A stretch of 12,564 bases of DNA from Defluviitaleaceae bacterium (GTDB lineage Bacteria > Bacillota > Clostridia > Lachnospirales > WRAA01), in contig WRAA01000031.1 of assembly GCA_009780445.1 (NCBI GenBank), positions 1 to 12,564 of the forward strand, given 5' to 3'. A model generated the notes under the pieces. It saw nothing but the letters and a program-made list of their open reading frames with translations, was not told the origin of the DNA and made no database searches. The position numbers and the translations under genes are program-made. Below are positions 1-6,803 of this stretch, piece by piece. Each line of letters opens with the position of its first letter. The first letter of the stretch is position 1.

Positions 1-59
1 AGCTTGTCCACAATTGTGACATCGCCGTACTTCTTGGTCACACCCTCATACACTATCAT
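1..59 (-). CDS. ABC transporter ATP-binding protein, N-terminal fragment
   Basis: This is the first 19 codons of a gene that leaves the window at position 1. The reading begins ATG at 59 and gives MIVYEGVTKKYGDVTIVDK followed by a partial Leu codon. The pattern (hydrophobic start, E-x-V-T-K-x-Y-G, then V-D-x-L) is the standard opening of ABC importer ATPases, where the Tyr/Phe before Gly is the A-loop aromatic that stacks on ATP adenine. Walker A, signature and Walker B lie outside the window, so the substrate cannot be read. The style resembles OpuCA/ProV-type osmoprotectant ATPases, but that is only an impression. GGGAG at 70-74 sits 10 nt before the ATG. The gene follows the large exported protein on the same strand, with a terminator-like hairpin between, so it is probably a separate unit. 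Confidence 0.65.
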   Translation of the reverse strand, partial: MIVYEGVTKKYGDVTIVDK

Positions 60-103
60 AGTTACAAAGCTCCCGTCTCCCAAGCATTTTGTGCGTTTTA
101 TGT

Positions 104-132
104 AGTTTACCATCATCCACCAATTTATTCAA
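104..132 (-). promoter_or_regulatory. Possible sigma-A promoter for the ABC ATPase gene
   Basis: On the minus strand TTGAAT (127-132) and TAAACT (104-109) are separated by 17 bp, each matching 4 of 6 consensus positions. The site lies between the terminator-like hairpin at 178-214 and the ATG at 59, where a promoter is expected. A second overlapping register (TTGGTG-17-TAAAAC) is nearly as good, so the exact choice is uncertain. Confidence 0.3.
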
Positions 133-177
133 CCCCCAATGCGTCCGAAAATCCGATGAACGGCTATAAACGCACAA

Positions 178-214
178 GCCCCGTCCTATGCGGTGTGTAT
201 GCACAGAACGGGGC
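178..214 (-). terminator. Terminator-like hairpin after the exported-protein gene
   Basis: GCCCCGT (178-184) pairs perfectly with ACGGGGC (208-214), 17 nt past the stop of the exported-protein gene. The 23-nt loop can pair further. On the minus strand the stem is followed by TTGTGCGTTTAT, a broken U-run. On the plus strand it is followed by GTTTGTTATTGTTG, so it could work both ways. The loop is long for a classical intrinsic terminator, which lowers confidence. Confidence 0.5.
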
Positions 215-230
215 GTTTGTTATTGTTGTG

Positions 231-3200
231 TCAGCGCGTGAGGGTGCTTATTATCTCGATGCGGCGGGTGTTGGCGTCCCAGTGAACTTCCGCGCCGAAG
301 AACTCGGACACAAAGCGCAGAGACACCATGGTACGGCCGTTTGTTATCTGCGCGGGAACGTCCATGCCCAGTTCTGCAAGCTCCGGCGTTACCTCGCCGA
401 TGCCAAGGGGCAGGGTCTGCCCGTTCAGCGTGACGAATACCGTCATGGGGCTGCCGTCTGCCGCGTCCTGCCAGCCCACATCCGCGCCAAGCGCGTTGGC
501 GATAAAGCGCAGGGGAATCAGCGTTCTGCCGTCCTGCACAACAGGTTGCACGTCCATGGCCTGTTGGGGCGCGTTACGCGCAAGGTCGGTGATGACCGGT
601 GAGTTTAAGCCCATGGTAAGGCGGATCAGGCTTTCGACATACGCTATGGTGAACTCGCCGGCGGAGCTTGCGCGTAGGGTGAAGATACCCGTTGCGGGGT
701 TCAGACTGCCGCCGATGGCTCTGCCGCCGTGTATCGCCGTGATCCTGTGGCGGTTCAGCCCGCCGGGGCCAAGGTTTTCGCCTGACGCGAAGAGATCCGC
801 CGTGACGGTGATGTACGCGTCCGGCTCTTCCAGCAGTGCCGGCAGATATAACGCCAAGATACTGTTCAGTTCCGCGTCCGCCGCCGAAACGGAGACGCTC
901 ACGGTTACAAAGCCGATGTCCGCGCCCAACATGGTTGCCGCAGAAGTTGCCAACTCCACCGCAACTTCGCCGGATCTTTCGCCAAGCAGATCCGCCAGAG
1001 CCGCGCGCAGAGCGGGTGACAGCTCCGCCTGTACGGGAACGCCTTCGGCCACGGCGGCCGCTACGGCCGGGCTTTCCCTAAGCGTAAGCGTATAGGGGTG
1101 GCTTGCCCTGCCTATGGCCATGCTGTCTGGTGCCATGGGTACCGGGGGTGAAGCCGGCACGGGCGCGGCCGTCACCGTAAGCGTGGCCGCGTCGGAAACG
1201 TCATAGCCTTCTGTATTAGTCGCCACGGCGCGGTATTGGTTGCCGCTTTCGGCAAGCGTCACGCCGGTAAGCGTCAGCACTGCGTAAGTTTCCCCGGCCA
1301 CGCCATCCCAGCTTGTGCCGCCGTCTGTGCTGACCTGCCATTGGAACGCGGGCGCGGGGCGGCCGGTGGCGGCCACGGTGAAGGTAACGTCACTGCCCGC
1401 CCGCACACTATAGTCCGCGGGCTGTGCGGTGAACGTCGGGGCAACGTCCGCTTCGCCCAACACGTTCCACAAGGCATGAAGCGTCACATCAGCCGCGCCG
1501 CCCGGCACATATGTCACCGCCTCGCCGTCCTGCGCCAACGCCCAGCCCTCGAAGGTGTGGCCGGCAAGGGTCGGCACAGGTGTTACGGGCGGGATAGTCC
1601 AATCTGTCTGCGGAATGTTCGTGGGGAAGGCCGGCCCGCCCTCGCCGCCGTGCATATTCACGCTTAGGGCGCGGAGGCTAACCCATTGGGCATAGACCGT
1701 GGTGTCCGCGGGAAACACCGTGCCGCTTTCCCCGGCGGTTATCGGCTCCCCGCCCGCCGCCTCTGTGAACCAGCCGGCAAAGATATCCGCTGCCCGTGTG
1801 GGTTCGGCGGGCAGGCTCGTTAGCCTGTTGCCGTCCGCCTCCGCCTGCGCATTTGCCACAGCACTGCCGCCCTGCGCATCGAATGTGATGGTTGGGCGCG
1901 GGTTTGTGTAGATCACGGGGTTGTTGAGAAGGGTGATTGTACCGTCGCCGCTGCCGCCAAGCCCCGGCACCCAGGGGGAGCCGGTAGTGGCATGTACTCT
2001 GCCCCCGTTAATGGTTATCCCCTGAAAGCCTGTTGTGCTGCCCCCAGCCACGGGAGTAGCACCGCCAATGCCCGCTGCTCCAAATCTGCCGTGGGCGTAT
2101 ACTGTGGCATTGTTTATGTTTATTGTGCCTGCGCCTGCGGGGAAGACCCAAGGTGCGCCAATGCCGGCGCCGCCCGCGGCGCCGCCCCGGGCAGTAAGTG
2201 TCCCCGGGCCGTTGATGTGAAGAGTGTTCCCTTGTTGAACCCATATGCCGGGAGCAATGCCATTCGCTCGAAGATAGTTTACTGTGTCGCCAAGGTTTAT
2301 TGTTGCGGTTCCGGTAACGCGAATAGAAGATACTGCGTCAAACCCAATTATTATCGTAACGCGGTCAAGGGTGGCGGTGCTTCCGTCTTGCAGGAGAAGA
2401 GCTCTGTTGCTTGGGGCTGGCTCTTGGTTGCTTCCCCGCACGGTTACGCTTTCGCCGCTTTCTATAACATACAGGCTAAATAGGGGGTCGAACGTCCAGC
2501 CTTCGCCGCTTTGGGGCGGGTTGGGGTTGTCCATGTGGATAACATCGCCGCCGCGGAATGTGCCGGCGCCTGTGGGCGGGTTGCCCCACAGTATGCCGCT
2601 TAAAAATACTGTGCCGGCATTGTTGATTGTGTTGTAATTGTTGGCAAAACCCGCGTTTATGTTCAGTTCGTTATTGTTGTAAAACGTGCCGCCGTTGAAA
2701 AAGGAAAAATCGTTGAATGTCAGCACGCCGTTGTTGGTTATCGTGCCGGTGGAATGAATATCAAATCTAACGGTGATTTCACCGCCGCTGTGGTTGGTAA
2801 TATCACCAAAATTGTTTAGCCTCTCTGTGTTGATAGTTCCGTGATTTTGGGCTGAGCCGTTGGCATGGAGTTGGATTATAAAACCGTTGTCAACAAACAA
2901 GCTTGCTCCGGGGTTAACAGTAAGCGTACCGCCGGATGCAGCTCCGGATGCTCCAAGCTGAATGTCGGATTCAAGAGTGATATCGCTGTTGATTATAAAC
3001 GTAATGTCGCCAGTTACGTTGATTGGCGCAGTGATGGTAAAATCCCCGGAAGTGGTGATAGTGCCGCCATTACCGGCTTGGTCAGTAGCCGCGTCCCATG
3101 CTGCCACGGTTCCTTCTGTTAATATGGCCGTACTTGCCGGAACGGGCAAGTAACGCCCTTCGCCCGCAAAGGCGGCCGCCGCTGGGCTTGCTGTCTGTGC

Positions 3201-3500
3201 TTCTTCGGCCGGCGCGGTATCCGGGTCTGCGGCAGGGTCTGTTTCGGCCGGGTCTGTTTCGTTTGGCTCTGCTGCGGCCGGGTCTGTTTCGGTCTGCTCC
3301 GCCGTTTCCGGCTCTGGTGCGGGCTGTTCCGCCGCTTCCGCTGTGCCGGACGCTTCATACGCGCCTGTGTCGGCCGGCTCTTCTGTATGGGCGCTGTACG
3401 TGCCGCCGTGTTCATACTCCGCAAGCACAGAAACGCCGCCGGCGAGCATCACCGCAATAGCAAGCGAAAAGGCCAGCAGCCTTGTTCTCAACGTTCTCAT
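231..3500 (-). CDS. Large exported multidomain protein (beta-repeat, InlB B-repeat, Ig-like, CuAO-N-like C-terminus)
   Basis: A 1089-residue predicted extracellular protein. Residues 1-27 form a signal peptide (Arg-rich start, hydrophobic core, VLA before EYE). Residues 28-112 are an acidic Pro/Thr/Ala-rich linker with ETDPA-type repeats. Residues 145-530 are Asn/Gly-rich short beta repeats (TINN, GITINGG, GAGIG), as in right-handed beta-helix or carbohydrate-binding surface proteins. Residues 538-680 contain two InlB/Listeria-Bacteroides repeats, each ending in the GW...W pattern. Residues 688-777 are an Ig-like domain (W721, Y756). Residues 800-955 are an unassigned beta-rich stretch. Residues 960-1085 resemble the copper amine oxidase N-terminal 'stalk' domain, twice showing a TLIPLRFI/TMVSLRFV-type strand. 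No LPXTG, SLH or membrane anchor is visible. The start follows GGAGGAG (3508-3514) by 7 nt. A cell-surface or matrix binding role is inferred; the ligand is unknown. Confidence 0.9.
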   Translation of the reverse strand: MRTLRTRLLAFSLAIAVMLAGGVSVLAEYEHGGTYSAHTEEPADTGAYEASGTAEAAEQPAPEPETAEQTETDPAAAEPNETDPAETDPAADPDTAPAEEAQTASPAAAAFAGEGRYLPVPASTAILTEGTVAAWDAATDQAGNGGTITTSGDFTITAPINVTGDITFIINSDITLESDIQLGASGAASGGTLTVNPGASLFVDNGFIIQLHANGSAQNHGTINTERLNNFGDITNHSGGEITVRFDIHSTGTITNNGVLTFNDFSFFNGGTFYNNNELNINAGFANNYNTINNAGTVFLSGILWGNPPTGAGTFRGGDVIHMDNPNPPQSGEGWTFDPLFSLYVIESGESVTVRGSNQEPAPSNRALLLQDGSTATLDRVTIIIGFDAVSSIRVTGTATINLGDTVNYLRANGIAPGIWVQQGNTLHINGPGTLTARGGAAGGAGIGAPWVFPAGAGTININNATVYAHGRFGAAGIGGATPVAGGSTTGFQGITINGGRVHATTGSPWVPGLGGSGDGTITLLNNPVIYTNPRPTITFDAQGGSAVANAQAEADGNRLTSLPAEPTRAADIFAGWFTEAAGGEPITAGESGTVFPADTTVYAQWVSLRALSVNMHGGEGGPAFPTNIPQTDWTIPPVTPVPTLAGHTFEGWALAQDGEAVTYVPGGAADVTLHALWNVLGEADVAPTFTAQPADYSVRAGSDVTFTVAATGRPAPAFQWQVSTDGGTSWDGVAGETYAVLTLTGVTLAESGNQYRAVATNTEGYDVSDAATLTVTAAPVPASPPVPMAPDSMAIGRASHPYTLTLRESPAVAAAVAEGVPVQAELSPALRAALADLLGERSGEVAVELATSAATMLGADIGFVTVSVSVSAADAELNSILALYLPALLEEPDAYITVTADLFASGENLGPGGLNRHRITAIHGGRAIGGSLNPATGIFTLRASSAGEFTIAYVESLIRLTMGLNSPVITDLARNAPQQAMDVQPVVQDGRTLIPLRFIANALGADVGWQDAADGSPMTVFVTLNGQTLPLGIGEVTPELAELGMDVPAQITNGRTMVSLRFVSEFFGAEVHWDANTRRIEIISTLTR
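3235..3291 (-). repeat. Short direct repeats coding the acidic linker
   Basis: The 12-mer GGGTCTGTTTCG (plus-strand reading) occurs exactly at 3235-3246, 3250-3261 and 3280-3291, in the same codon register. It encodes the recurring E-T-D-P segments of the exported protein's linker. Such in-frame repeats can expand or contract, changing linker length between strains. Confidence 0.65.
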
Positions 3501-3507
3501 ACACTAT

Positions 3508-3558
3508 CTCCTCCGAATATGTCGTGGATTGTCGTACTTCATCCTTTCCACTATAGCA
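3508..3558 (-). promoter_or_regulatory. Extended -10 promoter and RBS of the exported-protein gene
   Basis: On the minus strand TGCTATAGT (3550-3558) is a good extended -10 (TGnTATAAT with one mismatch). No convincing -35 lies 16-18 bp upstream, as can be the case for extended -10 promoters. The predicted start is near 3543, followed by GGAGGAG (3508-3514) and the ATG at 3500. The match rests on the -10 alone. Confidence 0.4.
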
Positions 3559-3589
3559 CAGCGGGCCGGGAAATGCTACTGTAAATTTT

Positions 3590-3753
3590 AGAACCTGTAT
3601 TCAATAATTTAATGCCGCATTGGTGCGGATTGGCGTTGTTGTGGCCTTGCAGCGGCGACGACGCGTATCCGTGCGATCCGCTAGGAGCCGCTGCAAGGCC
3701 ACAACAGCGTCAAGCCGTGCCAAGGTGGCGTTGAATTATTGAATACAGGTTCT
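3590..3753. repeat. 164-bp inverted-repeat element 1 (MITE-like or structured RNA)
   Basis: The two arms are 3590-3656 and 3687-3753, each 67 nt, with a 30-nt centre. The outer 20 nt (starting AGAACCTGTATTC) and the inner 20 or so nt (ending TTGCAGCGGC) are identical between arms. Nine differences fall in the middle: seven transitions that leave G-U pairs in plus-strand RNA, and two A/G mismatches. The centre holds GACGACGC (3657-3664), and GCTAGGAGC (3680-3688) runs from it into the right arm. TTA flanks the GAACC/GGTTC ends on both sides (3588-3590 and 3753-3755), consistent with a 3-bp target duplication. There is no coding capacity. A miniature transposable element is the simplest reading; a folded RNA is the alternative. 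Confidence 0.85.
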
Positions 3754-3784
3754 TAGCGCGCGGCGCGGATTGAAAATCTTCCTC

Positions 3785-3813
3785 TTGTTAAATGGGCGCG
3801 GATAACTTATAAT
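3785..3813 (+). promoter_or_regulatory. Sigma-A promoter of pfkA-pyk
   Basis: TTGTTA (3785-3790), a 17-bp spacer and a perfect TATAAT (3808-3813) form the best promoter match in the window. Transcription would begin near 3820, about 11 nt before inverted-repeat element 2, giving a leader of about 210 nt before the pfkA TTG codon. No better promoter was found between the element and the gene. Confidence 0.75.
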
Positions 3814-3830
3814 GTGAAAGATTACAATTT

Positions 3831-3994
3831 TAGACCTCTTGCACAACTGGCAAATGCCAGATTTGCGCGTCAGTTTTTCGTTAGGCTAGGAGCTGACGAC
3901 GCCGCGAACCCACAGGGTTCGCAAGAAGGAATCGACGACGCATAACGGAAAACTGACCGCAAAGATGGCGTTTGCCAGTTGTGCAAGAGGTCTA
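3831..3994. repeat. 164-bp inverted-repeat element 2 in the pfkA leader
   Basis: Arms 3831-3883 and 3943-3994 match over 52-53 nt with two U-G-compatible transitions, two transversions and one indel; the outer 24 nt (TAGACCTCTTGCACAACTGG and beyond) are identical. The 59-nt centre contains GCTAGGAGC (3885-3893), GACGACGC twice (3895-3902 and 3934-3941) and, between those, a perfect 8-bp hairpin GCGAACCC/GGGTTCGC with an ACA loop (3904-3922). TA lies at both outer ends, which fits a TA-targeting element, although TA is also part of the palindrome. The arms differ from those of element 1, but length and internal motifs are shared. The plus strand here would be pfkA mRNA leader. Confidence 0.85.
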
Positions 3995-4015
3995 TTGCTG
4001 TTCTACATACTGTAT

Positions 4016-4022
4016 AAGGAGG
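4016..4022 (+). promoter_or_regulatory. RBS that fixes the pfkA TTG start
   Basis: AAGGAGG is followed by a 7-nt spacer and TTG at 4030. No in-frame ATG is placed suitably for the conserved N-terminus, so this strong Shine-Dalgarno decides the start. Confidence 0.85.
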
Positions 4023-4029
4023 CTATACC

Positions 4030-5010
4030 TTGCCGAAACCGGATTTCAAGAAGATTGGGTTGCTAACCAGCGGGGGCGACGCGCCCGGGATGAACGCGGC
4101 GATACGCGCCATAGTACGCACGGCCATACACCACAGCATACGCGTGGTGGGCATCAAGCGCGGGTTCGACGGATTGTTGCAGGGGGATATTTTGGATCTT
4201 GAGTCGGAAGAGGTGTCCGACATTGTGTACCGCGGCGGCACGATCCTGAAGACTGCCCGCTGTGCGGAGATGCACACGCCGGAAGGCCAGGAGAAGGCCG
4301 CGAACATCTGCAAGATACTGAACCTCGACGCGCTGTTTGTTATCGGCGGCAACGGGTCTATCGCCGGGGGGCTGTCTCTTAGCAAGCTTGGCGTTAACGT
4401 GATCTGCCTGCCCGGCACCATCGACCTGGACCTGGACTGCTCCGAGTATACCATCGGCTTCGACACCGCCGTGAACACGGGCATGGAGGCAATAAGCAAG
4501 CTGAAGGACACTTCGTCGTCCCACCAACGCTGTTCCATCATCGAGGTTATGGGGCGGTACAAGGGATTCATCGCGCTGTGGTGCGGCATTGTGGGCGGCG
4601 CGGAAGAGGTTGTGCTTCCGGAGGAGGACGCAACAACAAACCAGAATCAGGTTATCGAGCAGATCTTGGCCAACCGCTCCAAGGGCAAGCTGCACAACAT
4701 GATCGTCGTGGCCGAAGGCGTGGGCGACGCAGCCGCGCTTGCGCAAAAAATCGAGAAGGCCACGGGCATCGCCACACGCGCCACGATACTGGGGCATTTG
4801 CAGCGCGGGGGCAACCCCACGGCTCTGGACCGTATGTGGGCCTCCACCATGGGTTATGAAGCCGTGGAGCTGTATGTACAAGGCGGCAGGAACCGCGTGA
4901 TGGTGGTGAAGGACGGCGTGTGCGCCAACGTGGATATCGAGGAAGGGCTGAACTTCAAACGCCCTTACGACGAAAAGAACTACCGCATGATGAAGATTCT
5001 TGCTCTGTAG
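4030..5010 (+). CDS. pfkA: 6-phosphofructokinase
   Basis: This enzyme phosphorylates fructose 6-phosphate to fructose 1,6-bisphosphate, the committed glycolytic step. Its 326 residues are typical of short bacterial ATP-PFKs. Visible motifs are the nucleotide loop GGDAPGMNAAIR (15-26), GGTILKTAR with the ATP-contacting Arg77, PGTID with catalytic Asp132 (E. coli Asp127), the substrate segment SSSHQR with Arg167, EVMGRYKG (172-179), AEG with Glu229, and GHLQRGGNPTALDR (255-268). Two deviations stand out: the usual GGDGS is GGNGS (Asn108 in place of the Mg-ATP-associated Asp103), and TIDND is TIDLD (Leu133). The codons are otherwise intact, so this is not a pseudogene. It starts with TTG after a strong RBS. 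pyk follows after 26 nt, so the two are surely co-transcribed from the promoter at 3785-3813. PPi use is not indicated because the Gly after Asn108 is retained. Confidence 0.93.
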   Translation: MPKPDFKKIGLLTSGGDAPGMNAAIRAIVRTAIHHSIRVVGIKRGFDGLLQGDILDLESEEVSDIVYRGGTILKTARCAEMHTPEGQEKAANICKILNLDALFVIGGNGSIAGGLSLSKLGVNVICLPGTIDLDLDCSEYTIGFDTAVNTGMEAISKLKDTSSSHQRCSIIEVMGRYKGFIALWCGIVGGAEEVVLPEEDATTNQNQVIEQILANRSKGKLHNMIVVAEGVGDAAALAQKIEKATGIATRATILGHLQRGGNPTALDRMWASTMGYEAVELYVQGGRNRVMVVKDGVCANVDIEEGLNFKRPYDEKNYRMMKILAL

Positions 5011-5036
5011 AACTATTATACCGGAGGATATGCCTA

Positions 5037-6803
5037 ATGCGAAAAACGAAGATTGTAGCAACACTGGGGCCGGCCACAAGCAGCCTTGAAACCGTAAAAG
5101 ACCTGATACGCGCCGGGCTTAACGCCGCCCGCGTGAACTTTTCCCACGGAACACATGAGTCCCACAGAGGCACTATCGAGACTTTGAAGCAGGCGCGTGA
5201 GGAGATGGGCGCGTATGTGCCGCTGGTGCTGGACACCAAGGGGCCGGAGATCCGCACGAAGCAGTTTGAGGCGGACAGCATCTACCTTGAACAGGGCAAC
5301 ACCTTCACGCTGACCACGGAGGACATCATCGGCGACGAGAAGCAGGTCTCCATCACCTATCAGGGTCTGCCCAAGGACGTAGCCATCGGCAGCCGCATAA
5401 TGGTGGACGACGGCCTGATCGAGCTGAAGGTCACGAGGATCGACGGGCCGCGCATTGAGTGTGTGGTGCTTAACGGCGGCGCGCTTAGCAACAACAAGGG
5501 CATCAATGTGCCGGACGTTTCCGTGAGCCTGCCGTCTCTTACGGAGAAAGATATCGAGGACATCAAGTTCGGCATCGAGCAGGGGTTCGACTATGTTGCG
5601 GCATCCTTCATACGCTCCGCAAACGACGTGCTGAACATCCGCCAGGTGCTTGCCGACAACGGCGGCTCCCACATGATGATCATTTCCAAGATCGAGAGCC
5701 GCGAAGGCGTGGACAATATCGACAGCATTCTGGAAGTGTCGGACGGCATAATGGTGGCGCGGGGAGACCTTGGCGTGGAGATTCCCCCGCAGGAGGTGCC
5801 GCTGATCCAGAAACGCCTGATCAAGAAGTGCAATATCAAGGGCATAACCGTCATCACCGCGACGCAGATGCTGGAGTCTATGATACAGAACCCGCGCCCC
5901 ACCCGTGCGGAAGCCAACGACGTGGCCAACGCCATTTACGACGGCTCCGACGCAGTGATGCTCTCCGGCGAGACGGCGAAGGGGAAGTATCCCGTGGAGG
6001 CCGTGCGCATGATGGCGCAGATCGCCCTTACCACCGAAGGGGACATCGACTACGACGGGCTGATGGAGCAGCGTTCGCGGGAGGGTTTCCACGCCAACAT
6101 CACCAACGCCATAGCCTACGCGGCGTGTTCCACCGCTGTGGATCTCAAGTCGGCCTGTATCGTCACCGTGACAGACTCCGGCTTCACAACCCGCATGGTG
6201 TCCACGTTTCGGCCAAGCTGCCCTATTTTGGCCGTAACGGGTGAGGCTGTTGTGGCGCGCCAGCTGAACCTCACGTGGGGCTGTGTGCCGACCGTGGTGC
6301 GCGATATCGCGGGGGACAGCGAAGTATTCGGCATTGCGAAGAACGCCAGCGTGTCCTGCGGCCTTGCCGACGACGGCGACACCGTTGTCACCATCGCGGG
6401 CGTGCCCATCGGCATTGCCGGCACCACCAACACCCTCAAGGTGCAGAGCGTCGGCGACGTTATCACCAAGGGCGTCGGCTACAACCGCAAGGTGGTACAC
6501 GGCGTGGCGCGTGTTGTAAAGGTTCTCGAAGAGGCCGAGAAGCACTTCAGCTACGGCGACATCCTTGTCACCACCACCACCAACAACGACATGCTGCCGA
6601 TCATCAAGCGCGCGTCCGCAATCGTTGTCGGCTCGTGGGAAAAGGTGGACAATTCCCACGCCGAAACCGTGGCGCAGGCTCTGGATCTGCCGCTGATAGT
6701 CTGCCGCACAAAACCCATCGACCTTATCGCCAACGGCTCGGAAATCACCGTGGATCCCGTAAAGGGCTTCATCTACTGCGGCCTGAAGGAGATCAACCGC
6801 TAA
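5037..6803 (+). CDS. pyk: Pyruvate kinase with C-terminal PEP-utilizer-like domain
   Basis: It converts phosphoenolpyruvate and ADP to pyruvate and ATP. The protein has 588 residues, the longer form found in many Firmicutes. The barrel shows ARVNFSHG (31-38), LDTKGPEIRT (65-74), catalytic Lys218 in SKIE, ARGDLGVE (241-248), ATQMLES (275-281) and PTRAEANDVANA (288-299). Glu71 and Thr74 in the TKGPEIRT segment are the potassium-dependent signature. An allosteric C domain (about 350-470) is followed by an extra swivelling domain (about 475-588). There, a His survives in NSHAE, but the Gly-rich lead-in of phosphotransfer relatives is gone, so a structural role is likely. The start at ATG 5037 follows GGAGG (5023-5027) by 9 nt. 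An upstream in-frame extension overlaps pfkA and is not needed. The stop TAA overlaps the dpaB stop on the other strand. Confidence 0.96.
   Translation: MRKTKIVATLGPATSSLETVKDLIRAGLNAARVNFSHGTHESHRGTIETLKQAREEMGAYVPLVLDTKGPEIRTKQFEADSIYLEQGNTFTLTTEDIIGDEKQVSITYQGLPKDVAIGSRIMVDDGLIELKVTRIDGPRIECVVLNGGALSNNKGINVPDVSVSLPSLTEKDIEDIKFGIEQGFDYVAASFIRSANDVLNIRQVLADNGGSHMMIISKIESREGVDNIDSILEVSDGIMVARGDLGVEIPPQEVPLIQKRLIKKCNIKGITVITATQMLESMIQNPRPTRAEANDVANAIYDGSDAVMLSGETAKGKYPVEAVRMMAQIALTTEGDIDYDGLMEQRSREGFHANITNAIAYAACSTAVDLKSACIVTVTDSGFTTRMVSTFRPSCPILAVTGEAVVARQLNLTWGCVPTVVRDIAGDSEVFGIAKNASVSCGLADDGDTVVTIAGVPIGIAGTTNTLKVQSVGDVITKGVGYNRKVVHGVARVVKVLEEAEKHFSYGDILVTTTTNNDMLPIIKRASAIVVGSWEKVDNSHAETVAQALDLPLIVCRTKPIDLIANGSEITVDPVKGFIYCGLKEINR

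Noticed and set aside
3529..3557. Plus-strand promoter TTGTCG-17-TATAGC reading into element 1
   Set aside because: Each hexamer is only a partial match and it overlaps the minus-strand -10 of the exported-protein gene. It would be relevant if element 1 proves to be transcribed.
3590..3994. CRISPR array or tRNA/rRNA gene in the gene-free stretch
   Set aside because: The repeats are inverted pairs, not regularly spaced direct repeats, and no tRNA-like cloverleaf or rRNA signature is present there or elsewhere in the window.
4030..5010. pfkA as a pseudogene or a PPi-dependent enzyme because of GGNGS
   Set aside because: The frame is intact, all other catalytic and substrate residues are present, and the Gly next to Asn108 is kept where PPi-PFKs have Asp.
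4920..5036. In-frame extension of pyruvate kinase by 39 residues upstream
   Set aside because: It lies within pfkA and the intergenic gap, matches no pyruvate kinase N-terminus, and GGAGG sits correctly before the ATG at 5037.
5034..6659. A 541-codon open frame antisense to pyk, and a 338-codon one antisense to pfkA (4063-5079)
   Set aside because: Both are His/Val/Ala-rich translations produced by GC-rich codon bias opposite clear enzyme genes. They have no recognisable domain and no placed RBS.
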